A stretch of DNA of 41,967 nt from Bacteroidaceae bacterium (GCA_017960985.1 JAGCYD010000023.1:1-41967), one strand, 5' to 3'. Numbered from the stretch's first letter, positions 1 through 8,792 are shown. The notes: generated by a model from the letters alone, not told the origin. Program-made: numbers and translations.

Positions 1-43
1 AAAATCCGTCTTTGTAAATTTGTTGTGAGAGCCTCCCTCGTCA

Positions 44-51
44 TAGTTTTG
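44..51 (+). promoter_or_regulatory. Bacteroidota -7 box upstream of left DUF3244 gene
   Basis: TAGTTTTG fits the TAnnTTTG consensus. TTTG at 19-22 lies 21 nt upstream and serves as a -33 box. Transcription would start near position 58, giving an AT-rich leader of about 28 nt. The same promoter is present in the right copy. Confidence 0.7.
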
Positions 52-86
52 CATCATCTAATTTCTATTATTTAATACAAAAAGCT

Positions 87-455
87 ATGACAAAAAAGAC
101 ATTTATTTCATTTGCAATGCTCTTGATTATGGGCATCGCAACGGCGTTCGCGCAAAATGGAGGTAACACACTACCTTTTATTATTAAACCAACAAATCCT
201 GGAGGAATTCAAATTCCACCTCCCAAGTCCCCCATTATTGTTCCCGAAGTATATCTGGACGGGAATACGCTGTCGTTCGATAGTGCCATCGAGGGCTGTA
301 CGGTACAGTTGTTGGACGAGGACGAGACTGTTGTCTATTCCTCTGTCATCAGTGTCGGTCAGACCACGCTTGTCCTGCCCAGTACACTCTCGGGTGAATT
401 TGAACTACAGATAGTCAGTGGCGACATCACTTTCTACTGCTATATAGAATTGTAA
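87..455 (+). CDS. DUF3244 family secreted protein (left copy)
   Basis: This 122-residue protein starts with a clear signal peptide (MTKKTFISFAMLL..., cleavage expected after AFA-Q at about residue 22). Residues 52-122 form the DUF3244 domain, recognisable from the segment VYLDGNTLSFDSAIEGC and the ending that contains LQIVSGDITFYC. Family structures have an immunoglobulin-like beta fold and are exported; the function is unknown. Residues 28-51 are a proline/glycine-rich linker that differs almost completely from the second copy at 40761-41129, while both flanks are nearly identical. The stop codon overlaps the next start (TAATG), so translation is probably coupled to the downstream lipoprotein and the gene heads the left operon. 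The start is supported by the promoter at 44-51 and the signal peptide. Confidence 0.9.
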   Translation: MTKKTFISFAMLLIMGIATAFAQNGGNTLPFIIKPTNPGGIQIPPPKSPIIVPEVYLDGNTLSFDSAIEGCTVQLLDEDETVVYSSVISVGQTTLVLPSTLSGEFELQIVSGDITFYCYIEL

Positions 456-2134
456 TGAAATTATTACGGATTATATCATCCGGAGTAATCATTTGTATGA
501 TAGGTATCTTTATCTCATGTAACAATGAGAATAAAGATACCACATACTATATACCAAAGCATGTGGAATCTTTGGAGATTCCATTAAACTTATGGAATAT
601 AAAGACAAAAAGTCCTTCTTTTGACAGTCTCTATATTCCATTATATAATCAACTGGACTTAAGAGAAATAGGAATAGATTCTTCTACAAATGTTCATTTA
701 TCCTGTACCATAGAGGCAAAACATACGGTACAACTTTATCTGGGAGTAAAGTGTGAGATGCCCCAATCTTTCCTCTTAAATGAAGACTCCTTAAGTAGAA
801 TTGATATTCAAGGACTCAACATATACCCCATACTGCTTAAAAAGGGGAAGAGTACACTACAAGCAGAAGTGAACACTACGGGAGAAGACTGGTCATTTGA
901 AACAACTCTGTATGACAGCCTTTCTATTGCCCAACTTTATGCGGAAGGACAAAGTTGCAACATTATCTATCCTTTGATTCCGACAGAGACCAAGGACATA
1001 ATGCTGACTAATGCACATCAGAATGTGCTATCATCTCCTGTGGTACTTACATTCAATGATGTACAAGGAAAAATGGTATCGGAAATAATCTTAAAAAAGG
1101 ACTCTTTTATCTATCATGTCCCTGAACTGGAGGAAGATATCTCTTATATGTGTAGTATGAAAATCGGCAAGACCCTTGTACGACAACCTGTATTATGCGG
1201 ACAAGACGACAATTCCTTGGTAAAATTTCAGAGACTTCGTCAGATGCTCCCTAAAGGACATCCCCGACTGCCTGAAATAGATGGGGCTCTTTATCGCCTT
1301 CAGTTCCTTCTTAACCATCCCACACGATATGAGGGTGATTGGTGGTGGCAGTTTAAGATTACCCCGCTAACCTATCAGTTAGAACATCTCTTCTCACATT
1401 TAGAAGAAACCTATGGTACAAGTGATACAGAATTTAATGTAAACTTCATATCCTATCGGTCTGTCATAGATGATAGCATACAACACTATTTATTAGTTAC
1501 TCCCAATAGCATCCATCAAGATGAGCCGTTACCATTGGTTGTTATTGTTCGCCCATTTTGTGAAAACTATCATCATTTCTTTGCCTCCCCTCAATTGGTA
1601 CGACAATGGGCTTTGAATATAGTTCAAGGACTGGCTAACCATCATCGATTCATAGTCATGATGCCAGAAGGGAGAATGCCAAAAAATGAAGACCTGACAC
1701 CAATGGCAGAAAGGGAAATCAAACTGGCTATTGAAGATGTCAAGTCACATTACAATATAGATGAGAGCAAGATGTATTTGCAGGCCAATTGCACGGGCGG
1801 TTACCGGGCGTTGAAGTTTGCTGAAGCCAATCCGAAACTATTTGCTGCCATTGCCCTGTATGCACCTGTTTATAAAGTGAACTATGCTTTGTCGTGGTCG
1901 AAACAATATACGGCAAAAAGTCAGCTTGCCAAACTGAAAGACATTCCACTAATGATTCACTATGACCCATTGGATGAACATAGTACGCCTGAACAGTTTG
2001 AGGAATTGGTGGCTGACTGCGAACATAATGGCATACCCTTGACTCTATCCGTAAAGCGGAATTCAGGAAAGTTTTACAATGTAGTCATTGCTGGGTGTGA
2101 AGCTTTTGAGTTTTTTCATGGAAAACAAAAATAA
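455..2134 (+). CDS. Predicted lipoprotein with divergent alpha/beta-hydrolase-like domain
   Basis: This 559-residue protein has a lipoprotein signal ending in IFISC (Cys22), so it should be anchored in the membrane, probably facing outward. The N-terminal half matches no family I recognise. Residues about 340-559 resemble the esterase/PHB-depolymerase type of alpha/beta hydrolase: a strand with PLVVIVRPFC, then the nucleophile elbow QANCTGGYRALKFAEANP. There the usual Gly-x-Ser-x-Gly reads Asn445-Cys446-Thr-Gly-Gly, so the nucleophile position is Cys446. Asp507 in HYDPLDEHSTP and His555 near the C-terminus could complete a triad. It overlaps the DUF3244 stop by one base and is AT-richer than the core genes. 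It could be an active Cys hydrolase, a pseudoenzyme or a binding protein; the fold is moderately sure and activity is not shown. Confidence 0.75.
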   Translation: MKLLRIISSGVIICMIGIFISCNNENKDTTYYIPKHVESLEIPLNLWNIKTKSPSFDSLYIPLYNQLDLREIGIDSSTNVHLSCTIEAKHTVQLYLGVKCEMPQSFLLNEDSLSRIDIQGLNIYPILLKKGKSTLQAEVNTTGEDWSFETTLYDSLSIAQLYAEGQSCNIIYPLIPTETKDIMLTNAHQNVLSSPVVLTFNDVQGKMVSEIILKKDSFIYHVPELEEDISYMCSMKIGKTLVRQPVLCGQDDNSLVKFQRLRQMLPKGHPRLPEIDGALYRLQFLLNHPTRYEGDWWWQFKITPLTYQLEHLFSHLEETYGTSDTEFNVNFISYRSVIDDSIQHYLLVTPNSIHQDEPLPLVVIVRPFCENYHHFFASPQLVRQWALNIVQGLANHHRFIVMMPEGRMPKNEDLTPMAEREIKLAIEDVKSHYNIDESKMYLQANCTGGYRALKFAEANPKLFAAIALYAPVYKVNYALSWSKQYTAKSQLAKLKDIPLMIHYDPLDEHSTPEQFEELVADCEHNGIPLTLSVKRNSGKFYNVVIAGCEAFEFFHGKQK

Positions 2135-2167
2135 CAGGATTAATAACTAACTTTAAAAACAACAAAA

Positions 2168-2689
2168 ATGAAAAGAATGCGTTTTATTAGTATAATGACT
2201 TTTGTGACCCTCTTTATGATGGGTTGTAGTAATGACATCGTAATAGATGACATGGAGACAGAGAATGTCACCACAAATGCACGAAGAAAGGTGCAAGGTA
2301 CAGGTGAAGGGAACGAACCAGATACATGTGCCTATTGGACATGGGCAAGTCTTGATACCACAATTATAGAAGATCCGATAGAAGTGACTTCTTTCAGTTT
2401 CCATATTACATGTAATGGAGGCCTTCTTAATGCATTGAATCCGAGTGCAAGTGTGATAGTAAATAATATAATGATAAATAATCTTGAGAATAATTCTACT
2501 GCTATAATAACTAGGACCGAAATTGGGAATAATGGTCAAATACATTGTTATTATCATGCTCATGTTCTCGATTATTTTCGCAGTATGTCATTAAACGCTG
2601 AATACTATGATGATTATGATGATTTTGTTACAGCACAAATGCATCAAGAAGAAAATAGAATACCAGAGTGGCCTGATGGCATGAACTAA
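2168..2689 (+). CDS. Small lipoprotein of unknown function
   Basis: This 173-residue protein has a lipoprotein signal peptide with lipobox FMMGC (Cys20), followed by an acidic stretch (SNDIVIDDMETENV). I recognise no domain in the mature part. It contains CAYWTWASLDTTIIEDP and an Asp/Tyr-rich segment near the C-terminus (EYYDDYDDF). It lies 33 nt after the hydrolase-like lipoprotein and 13 nt before the macroglobulin-like gene, so it probably belongs to the same operon and acts at the envelope with those proteins. The function is unknown. The composition is AT-rich, like the other accessory genes. Confidence 0.75.
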   Translation: MKRMRFISIMTFVTLFMMGCSNDIVIDDMETENVTTNARRKVQGTGEGNEPDTCAYWTWASLDTTIIEDPIEVTSFSFHITCNGGLLNALNPSASVIVNNIMINNLENNSTAIITRTEIGNNGQIHCYYHAHVLDYFRSMSLNAEYYDDYDDFVTAQMHQEENRIPEWPDGMN

Positions 2690-2702
2690 TAACAATAGAC
2701 CA

Positions 2703-5513
2703 ATGCCTTTCCGCCGAATCATATTTCTGCTGTTCTGTATCTCAAGTCTAATAGGGTGGGGACAGAATCCGCTGAACCATCCTTCAACCCTTCATGACTG
2801 GGCGGAGCGGCTTGATGTGCAGTCGCGCCTGTTGCCTCAGGAGATAGTGTTCGTCCACATGGACAACTCAAGCTACTTTCAAGGTGACACCCTCTACTAT
2901 AAGGCCTATGTGTTGCGGAGCGATGGTCGCCCGTCCGATTTGAGCCGTGTTCTCTACATGGAATTGCTGGACAACGACGGGTACCTCATCGAGCGACAGA
3001 TATTGAAGTTGGAGAACGGACAGGCCTGGGGCTCTTTCTGTCTTGCAGACACCCTCTACTGCGGATATTATGAACTAAGGGCCTATACGCGTTGGCAACT
3101 GAACTGGGGCAGTTATGAGCATGACCACAGCAGGTATACGAAAACATGGTTCTTCAACGAAAAACTGGAGCAGGAATATTTCCGTGACTACGATAAACTC
3201 TACAGCCGTGTGTTTCCCCTATACATGAAACCCTCCTCTCCTGGTGACTATGCGCAAAACATGGCACTGCGTCCCCTGCGCCGCTATTATCGCACCCGTG
3301 AAGAGCGCCCGACTACCAATGTGTCCTTCTATCCCGAGGGTGGCGACTGGGTAGCCGGCTTCCCCCAGCGCATAGCCTTTGAAGCCTGTTCCGAAGACGG
3401 AGAACGCCTCAACGGCCGTCTTGTTGTGACAGAGGGAGAAGATACTGTGACCATAGTACCTACGGTACATCGCGGAAGGGGGGTGGTGACACTGGATGGT
3501 GCAAGAAGGAACAGGTATAAGGCTTGGTTTGAGTGGGGTGATGGAAACAGGGAGAAGGTAAACTTGCCCAAAGAAAAAGACGACGGTGTAATCCTATGTG
3601 TAGAACAGAATGAGGACAGCCTATGTCTGAATGTCCGTTCCATGGGGCTTCCGTCTGCAGACTCACTCGGCATGACAGTCATGTCCAACGGAATCCTACG
3701 ATACAGGACAGTTGTTACGGAATCTCATATATCCATACCGCTCAGTGTATTGCCCGACGGCATTGCCCAGATAACCGTGTACGACCGAGCCGGCAGGGTG
3801 TGGGCCGACAGGATAACATTCGTGCGTCATCATACCTTGCCGACAGAGACTGTCCGCTTTAAGGGTATTAAAGAGATGTATGAGCCTTACGAGGAAATAA
3901 GTATGAGCATAGAGGCAGGCCGTTCCGGGAGCATATCGCTTGCCATACACGACAAGGCTCTTTCTGCCCTGACGAACGACGACGGCACGCTGCTGACAGA
4001 ACTACTCCTTTCAAGTCAGATAAAGGGATTCGTAGAACAGCCAGGTTATTATTTCGAGAAAGACGATGTGGAGCACCGCAACCGTCTCGACCTTCTGCTG
4101 ATGGTACAGGGCTGGCGACGATACAGTTGGGAGAAAATGACACAGCCCTTTACGGTGATGGAACCCATGGAGAAATACCGAATCCTCTCGGGGGAAGTGT
4201 ACCGGATGGATTTCTACCCTAAGGAACGCTATGACCCTTCGGGAATAGATTTATTAGGCTGGGGTAAAACAACTGCGACACAGTACATCAACATGGAATC
4301 TCATCGCGGTTCGGGCCCTATCACGAAAAGTGGCGAAGTCCACTATTTTCTTTATAACCCCTTTCCCCCTAAGGAGGACAGAGAGTATAGTACGGAAGAA
4401 GGAAGGAACAAGGAAATAAACTATACCATTAACGACCAACAGGAGTGGAAAGGGAAGTCGGAACTCAAGCGCGAGGTTCTGGTACATACTGAGTTTATCC
4501 AACCGAAAGGCGGTATCGTGTATGGTGAGATGATGACGGAAGGAGGTAGGTTCACTATTCCCCTGCCAGAATTCGAGGGCTATAGCCTGATGCATGTGGC
4601 AGCGTCAGACAGTAGCCTGTGGAAGAAGCGCTTTAAGAAGAAGCGCAAGGGACTGGCACACCATGACAAGTATCCCTGGATATCTGTGGATCATGAGAAC
4701 AAACTGGATAATCTGCCCGAATTCTATGTTCGCCTGCACTTCCCCTATCCTCGTTTCGTTAAACCCTATGATTTCTACCAGACCAAGGAGCGGGACGATG
4801 TGGGGAAGGAATATTCTGGGACAGGAGACAATGCTGTGGAAATGAAGGAGGTCACCGTACGAACGCGTCGCGGTGGATTGAGAAGTTTTGACCGTACAAA
4901 ACCGGCCTTCAAACTGGATGCCTACGAAGCGTTTAACAATGTGGTGGATGCTGGGATGCACCCACCGACTTACTATTGGCCGGTAAATCTCGGTCTGGCG
5001 ATAGCTGCCGATTATATTGGCGAGATGGGAGTGAAAAGCCGTTCCTATACTACAGAACTAAGGCGAGACTATGCCCATGATACACATTTTATGGATTCAA
5101 AGAAACTCTATCACTATCGCCAGTTGTGCTATCTTGATAGTTTCTATGTTTTCACGGATTATTCTCCTCGAAAGGAAGGTGATCGCCGGTATAGGCAGTC
5201 GGATCAACCTACGGTAACGGTTGATTTTCATCTGATACCAGATGAAACAAGGCGTGTGACCTATCGTGATAGATTCCTTTTGCTCCCAGGCTACAATGTC
5301 TGCACAGAATTCTACCAACCGAACTACGACGGTCATCCTCTACCCGATATTCCACAGGACTACCGGCGTACGCTATACTGGAATCCCAACCTGCAATTGG
5401 ATGAAGACGGCTGCGCCACAGTTACTTTCTGGAACAACTGCCGGAAAAACACTCTTTCCATAAGTGCAGAGGGTATCACAGCAGACGGATATATCCTAAC
5501 GGGACGAGAATGA
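2703..5513 (+). CDS. Macroglobulin (MG2)/TonB-plug-like surface protein
   Basis: This 936-residue protein has a signal peptide (residues 1-20, ending before GQNP). The segment EIVFVHMDNSSYFQGDTLYYKAYVL (about residues 47-71) and the following strands look like the MG2 domain of alpha-2-macroglobulin-type proteins of Bacteroidota. A motif VEMKEVTVRTRRG near residue 717 resembles the start of a TonB-dependent receptor plug, but no outer-membrane barrel follows. The C-terminus (LYWNPNLQLDEDGCATVTF...) is another macroglobulin-like beta domain. Such proteins are usually periplasmic or outer-membrane associated, and their roles are mostly undefined. Its stop overlaps the next start by 4 nt (ATGA), which indicates tight coupling to the O-antigen-ligase-like gene. 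It is more GC-rich than its lipoprotein neighbours. Confidence 0.8.
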   Translation: MPFRRIIFLLFCISSLIGWGQNPLNHPSTLHDWAERLDVQSRLLPQEIVFVHMDNSSYFQGDTLYYKAYVLRSDGRPSDLSRVLYMELLDNDGYLIERQILKLENGQAWGSFCLADTLYCGYYELRAYTRWQLNWGSYEHDHSRYTKTWFFNEKLEQEYFRDYDKLYSRVFPLYMKPSSPGDYAQNMALRPLRRYYRTREERPTTNVSFYPEGGDWVAGFPQRIAFEACSEDGERLNGRLVVTEGEDTVTIVPTVHRGRGVVTLDGARRNRYKAWFEWGDGNREKVNLPKEKDDGVILCVEQNEDSLCLNVRSMGLPSADSLGMTVMSNGILRYRTVVTESHISIPLSVLPDGIAQITVYDRAGRVWADRITFVRHHTLPTETVRFKGIKEMYEPYEEISMSIEAGRSGSISLAIHDKALSALTNDDGTLLTELLLSSQIKGFVEQPGYYFEKDDVEHRNRLDLLLMVQGWRRYSWEKMTQPFTVMEPMEKYRILSGEVYRMDFYPKERYDPSGIDLLGWGKTTATQYINMESHRGSGPITKSGEVHYFLYNPFPPKEDREYSTEEGRNKEINYTINDQQEWKGKSELKREVLVHTEFIQPKGGIVYGEMMTEGGRFTIPLPEFEGYSLMHVAASDSSLWKKRFKKKRKGLAHHDKYPWISVDHENKLDNLPEFYVRLHFPYPRFVKPYDFYQTKERDDVGKEYSGTGDNAVEMKEVTVRTRRGGLRSFDRTKPAFKLDAYEAFNNVVDAGMHPPTYYWPVNLGLAIAADYIGEMGVKSRSYTTELRRDYAHDTHFMDSKKLYHYRQLCYLDSFYVFTDYSPRKEGDRRYRQSDQPTVTVDFHLIPDETRRVTYRDRFLLLPGYNVCTEFYQPNYDGHPLPDIPQDYRRTLYWNPNLQLDEDGCATVTFWNNCRKNTLSISAEGITADGYILTGRE

Positions 5514-6958
5514 AGCGAGCAATAAATACATTTATTTGGCTATTGCTCCTTTTTGTATGTACCTTTCCTCCAACAGATTTATACCCGGAAATTTATATAC
5601 AGCCCAAATGGGGTGCTACGGTATGGGTCGTATTGCTTTGTTGTATCTTTGGCAAACGACCGAACGAGAAATATCTGCCTTGGGCTACTTGTCTTATGGC
5701 TGTGTATCTTTGTATTTATTCTCCCTTTGAAAATAATTCTGTACGCGCACTGCACCTGTGCCTGTTGTTGCCATTTGTGCATCAGGCACATCTATCTAAA
5801 AGGAGGGTACTACGAAGTGCTGTATGGGCAGTGGAAGGTATAGTGATAATTACATTAATCCTGATACAATGTCGGACAGCTTATTTGTGTTTAATGCTTT
5901 TCTTGCTGCTCTATTGCCTGCCTTATCGTCGCTTGTATCAAAGAGTATTTGTTATAATATTCTTTGTTGTAGTCTTACTATTTTTATCCATCTTTGGCAT
6001 GAAGACAGAATCTTCCCGAGGGCGATGGTTTATTCTGGGTAATACGATAGAGTTGGTCAAGGAGCATCCTTTGACTGGGTATGGGAAACATGGATTCCGA
6101 AAAATCTACATGAAGAAGCAAGCCGAATATTTTAAAAGCCATCCCGATTCTACATATTCCATGCTTGCCGATGAAGTCCGTCATCCATTAAATGAGTTTC
6201 TCTATGTAGCTGTAAATTGGGGTATTATTGCGAGCATACTATTATTTATAGTAGTGGTAACGCCTCTGTTTTGTTATTCAAAGGTCAGTAATTCCCTATG
6301 GCGATACGCCTTGATGGCCGTTTTTGTGTTCTCCATGTTTTGCTATCCACTTTGTTATCCTTTGGCATGGTGTGTTATTGTTGGAAACTGGGTGAGGTTG
6401 TTTAGCAATATCCCGCTATCCTCTGTTTCTCGTCTTGTATTTTGCATCCTTTTTCTTGTACTTTTCGCTTATAACGACTATTATTTACGGCGTTGGGGGT
6501 GTATCTCCCATCTATCCAAGAGCGGACATCCTAAAGCCATGATGAAATATTATAAAGAGTTATATCCAAAACTTTATCATTCTCCAGACTTCCTCTATGA
6601 CTATGCGATAGAAAGTTTTTATGCCATGAAGTTTATGCAAGCGTATAATTTGGCAGAGGAATGCGGAAAGGAGATAAGTTCATACGATCTCAGCCTACTG
6701 AGAGGGGATATATGCTTTCAAAGACACAGATACGAAGAGGCTTTGATGCACTATCAAGAAGCAGAGTGGATGTGTCCAGTTCGTTTCGCGCCACTTTCAG
6801 GAATGTGGGAAGTATATATTCGGCAAGGTAATAGCCTTTCAGCCGATTCTATAAGAAATATCATACTTAATAAACCTGTAAAAGTATTGTCTCCTGAAAT
6901 CTTAAGAATAAAGCGAATGGTAAAGGTTAACGGGAATGAACTCGAACGAAGCATATAG
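5510..6958 (+). CDS. O-antigen ligase family membrane protein with C-terminal TPR-like helices
   Basis: This 482-residue protein has about ten hydrophobic segments in residues 1-335. A large loop reads SSRGRWFILGNTIELVKEH, then TGYGKHGFRKIY, then RHPLNEFLYVAVNWGI, which is the Wzy_C pattern of O-antigen ligases, polymerases and protein O-oligosaccharyltransferases. Residues about 350-470 are soluble and helical, with tetratricopeptide-like units (SFYAMKFMQAYNLAEECGKE; HRYEEALMHYQEAEWMCP). The family transfers or polymerises lipid-linked glycans on the periplasmic face of the inner membrane. No glycosyltransferases surround it, so a role acting on the adjacent lipoproteins or macroglobulin-like protein is possible but inferred. 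It is the last gene of the left operon. Confidence 0.85.
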   Translation: MKRAINTFIWLLLLFVCTFPPTDLYPEIYIQPKWGATVWVVLLCCIFGKRPNEKYLPWATCLMAVYLCIYSPFENNSVRALHLCLLLPFVHQAHLSKRRVLRSAVWAVEGIVIITLILIQCRTAYLCLMLFLLLYCLPYRRLYQRVFVIIFFVVVLLFLSIFGMKTESSRGRWFILGNTIELVKEHPLTGYGKHGFRKIYMKKQAEYFKSHPDSTYSMLADEVRHPLNEFLYVAVNWGIIASILLFIVVVTPLFCYSKVSNSLWRYALMAVFVFSMFCYPLCYPLAWCVIVGNWVRLFSNIPLSSVSRLVFCILFLVLFAYNDYYLRRWGCISHLSKSGHPKAMMKYYKELYPKLYHSPDFLYDYAIESFYAMKFMQAYNLAEECGKEISSYDLSLLRGDICFQRHRYEEALMHYQEAEWMCPVRFAPLSGMWEVYIRQGNSLSADSIRNIILNKPVKVLSPEILRIKRMVKVNGNELERSI

Positions 6959-6968
6959 TTTAATAGTT

Positions 6969-7133
6969 TAAAGTGAGCCTTTTTCTGCCCTATAATTACC
7001 CTCTCAAAAATCAATATCGTCTCGTTGAAAAATCAACACCGTTGATTTCGAAAATCATTAGTATTAAATTGCAAAATCATTACCGTTGATTTTGCAAATC
7101 ATCAGTGTTGATTTTTGAAAGCATTATTGGTGG
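6969..7133 (+). repeat. Inverted repeat B, left copy (165 bp, without the 110-bp insert)
   Basis: The reverse complement reappears at 35568-35843. The inner 143 nt (6991-7133 against 35568-35710) align without gaps and with very few mismatches. It contains three variants of a palindromic 17-mer, such as AATCAACACCGTTGATT and AATCATTACCGTTGATT, which can form overlapping hairpins. It begins 11 nt after the upstream stop codon, so it may also act as a transcription end point. Confidence 0.9.
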
Positions 7134-7155
7134 GGGAAATATGAGAGGCAAAAAT

Positions 7156-7260
7156 TTTGTATTTCGCTCGATTTGCACTATCTCTGAGATAAATCTCTAA
7201 AATACTCCCATTCGGAAACACAAAATATATTTTGCGTTTCTCTCATTTATTCGTATCTTT
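7156..7260 (+). repeat. Promoter-like direct repeat, copy 1
   Basis: This segment shares nearly all bases with 7318-7420, offset by 160-162 nt. It contains TTTGTATTTCGCTCGATTTG, a small palindrome GAGATAAATCTC, a hairpin around ACAAAATATATTTTG, and ends in GTATCTTT, one base short of the TAnnTTTG -7 consensus (next base T). Confidence 0.85.
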
Positions 7261-7317
7261 TATCTACTCCGTAGCTTGAAAATAGGCGGCATCTCGGAAA
7301 TATAAAGAATGAAATTC

Positions 7318-7420
7318 TTTGTATTTCGCTCGATTTGCACTATCTCTGAGATAAGTCTCTAAAATACTCCCATTCGGAAAAGCAAAAAATTTTGCTTTTC
7401 TCTCATTTATTCGTATCTTT
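7318..7420 (+). repeat. Promoter-like direct repeat, copy 2 (adjacent to miaB)
   Basis: This is the second copy of the 7156-7260 element. Differences are concentrated in the short hairpin (GCAAAAAATTTTGC here). Unlike copy 1, its 3' end forms a perfect -7 box together with the next base (TATCTTTG). Confidence 0.85.
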
Positions 7421-7421
7421 G
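7391..7421 (+). promoter_or_regulatory. miaB promoter
   Basis: TTTG at 7391-7394 and TATCTTTG at 7414-7421 are separated by 19 nt, a full match to the Bacteroidota housekeeping promoter. It gives a leader of about 20-40 nt, depending on which miaB start codon is used. Confidence 0.8.
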
Positions 7422-7448
7422 TCGGCGATATTGGGGTAGTATGCCCCA

Positions 7449-8792
7449 ATGGGAATGCACAACGACATGAAGAAACTGCTGATAGAGACTTACGGATGCC
7501 AGATGAATGTGGCGGATAGTGAAGTGGTGGCTTCTGTCATGGGAATGGCGGGATATACGCTCTGCGAAAATGAAAAGGAAGCAGATGCCGTTTTCCTGAA
7601 TACTTGTTCGGTACGCGACAACGCCGAACAGAAAATCATCAGCCGACTGGAATACTATAACTCGCTGCGCCGACACGGACGAAAGCTTATCATCGGCGTA
7701 TTGGGCTGTATGGCGGAGCGCGTCAAAGAGGATTTACTGGAGAAGTATCATGCCGACCTTGTGGCTGGTCCCGATAGTTACATGGCATTGCCTGACCTGA
7801 TTGCCCAGGCTGAATTGGGGCATAAAGCCATCAATGTAGAATTATCACTGACAGAGACTTACCGCGACATCATTCCACAGCGTGTTTGCGGTCCACACAT
7901 CGGAGGTTTCGTTTCCATCATGCGTGGATGTAACAATTTCTGTCACTATTGTATTGTACCCTATACGCGAGGCCGCGAGCGTAGTCGCGATGTGGAGAGT
8001 ATTCTGCGCGAAGTGCGCAACTTGGCGGAACAGGGCTACAAGGAAGTGACTCTGCTGGGACAGAATGTGAACTCGTATAATTGTGAATTTGTAAATGGTC
8101 AAACGGTCAAATTCCCAGACCTCTTGCGAATGGTGGCGAGGGCCGTTCCCGAAATGCGAGTGCGCTTCACGACTAGTCATCCGAAGGACATGAGCGACGA
8201 GACGCTGCGGGTGATTGCGGAGGAACCAAATGTATGCCGCCATATCCACCTGCCCGTACAGAGCGGAAGTAATGAGGTGCTAAAACGGATGAACCGCAAA
8301 TATACCCGTGAGTGGTATCTGGACCGTGTGGCGGCCATTCGCCGTATTGTTCCCGACTGTGGCCTCAGCACCGATATCTTCGCTGGATATTGTGGCGAAA
8401 CGGAGGAGGATCATCAGCAGTCGCTTTCGCTGATGCGCGAATGTGGGTACGATAGTGCTTTCATGTTCAAATATTCTGAACGACCGGGGACCTACGCCAG
8501 CAAACATCTGCCCGACGATGTACCCGAAGAAACCAAGATACGACGACTGAACGAACTGATTGCTCTGCAGAACCAACTGTCGGCAGAAAGTAATGCGCGA
8601 TGTGTCGGCAAGGAATTTGATGTGCTACTGGAGGGCGTGAGCAAACGGTCGCGCGAACAACTCTACGGACGAACGGAGCAGAACAAGGTGGTCATCATCG
8701 ATCGCGCTGGACACCATATCGGCGAAACTGTCCGTGTCCGCATTACAGAAAGTAGTAGTGCGACATTGAAAGGGTTAGAGATTAAAGATTAG
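7449..8792 (+). CDS. miaB: tRNA-2-methylthio-N6-dimethylallyladenosine synthase MiaB
   Basis: This 447-residue radical-SAM methylthiotransferase converts i6A37 to ms2i6A37 in tRNAs reading UNN codons. The N-terminal MTTase domain carries the auxiliary-cluster cysteines Cys17 (ETYGC), Cys53 (LNTCSV) and Cys87 (VLGC). The radical-SAM motif is Cys161-x3-Cys165-x2-Cys168 in RGCNNFCHYC, and a TRAM domain occupies about residues 380-447. Homologues often start at the internal MKKLLIETYGC (7467), which would remove six residues; the promoter at 7414-7421 allows either start. It is the first gene of a + strand run continuing through ftsX and uppP. The length is normal and no defect is seen. Confidence 0.97.
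   Translation: MGMHNDMKKLLIETYGCQMNVADSEVVASVMGMAGYTLCENEKEADAVFLNTCSVRDNAEQKIISRLEYYNSLRRHGRKLIIGVLGCMAERVKEDLLEKYHADLVAGPDSYMALPDLIAQAELGHKAINVELSLTETYRDIIPQRVCGPHIGGFVSIMRGCNNFCHYCIVPYTRGRERSRDVESILREVRNLAEQGYKEVTLLGQNVNSYNCEFVNGQTVKFPDLLRMVARAVPEMRVRFTTSHPKDMSDETLRVIAEEPNVCRHIHLPVQSGSNEVLKRMNRKYTREWYLDRVAAIRRIVPDCGLSTDIFAGYCGETEEDHQQSLSLMRECGYDSAFMFKYSERPGTYASKHLPDDVPEETKIRRLNELIALQNQLSAESNARCVGKEFDVLLEGVSKRSREQLYGRTEQNKVVIIDRAGHHIGETVRVRITESSSATLKGLEIKD

Larger units (their letters stand above)
1..455 (+). repeat. Inverted repeat A, left copy (promoter plus DUF3244 gene)
   Basis: Position i of this segment matches the reverse complement of position 41216-i. Positions 1-163 differ from 41053-41215 at only two sites (9 and 134). 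A central stretch of about 70-75 nt is strongly diverged, and the last 215 nt are roughly 90% alike with mostly synonymous changes. Both copies have the same length to the stop codon. The repeat may extend left beyond the window. Confidence 0.95.
6959..7448. other. 490-bp intergenic region made of repeats and the miaB promoter
   Basis: No convincing gene lies here. The region holds repeat B (6969-7133), two copies of a promoter-like repeat of about 104 bp (7156-7260 and 7318-7420), and the miaB promoter. Reading frames on the opposite strand fall inside the repeats and have no initiation context. Confidence 0.8.

Noticed and set aside
2153-2563. A 136-codon - strand ORF antisense to the small lipoprotein.
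   Set aside because: It is the complement of a + strand gene with a clear lipoprotein signal, and the translation shows no domain or signal.
6991-7133. Regularly spaced palindromic 17-mers in repeat B looked like a small CRISPR or iteron array.
   Set aside because: The units overlap, vary in sequence and lack unique spacers, and no cas or replication gene is near.
7264-7449. Small - strand ORF of 61 codons upstream of miaB.
   Set aside because: It lies in the direct repeat and the miaB promoter, has no initiation context, and its sequence is explained by the repeat.
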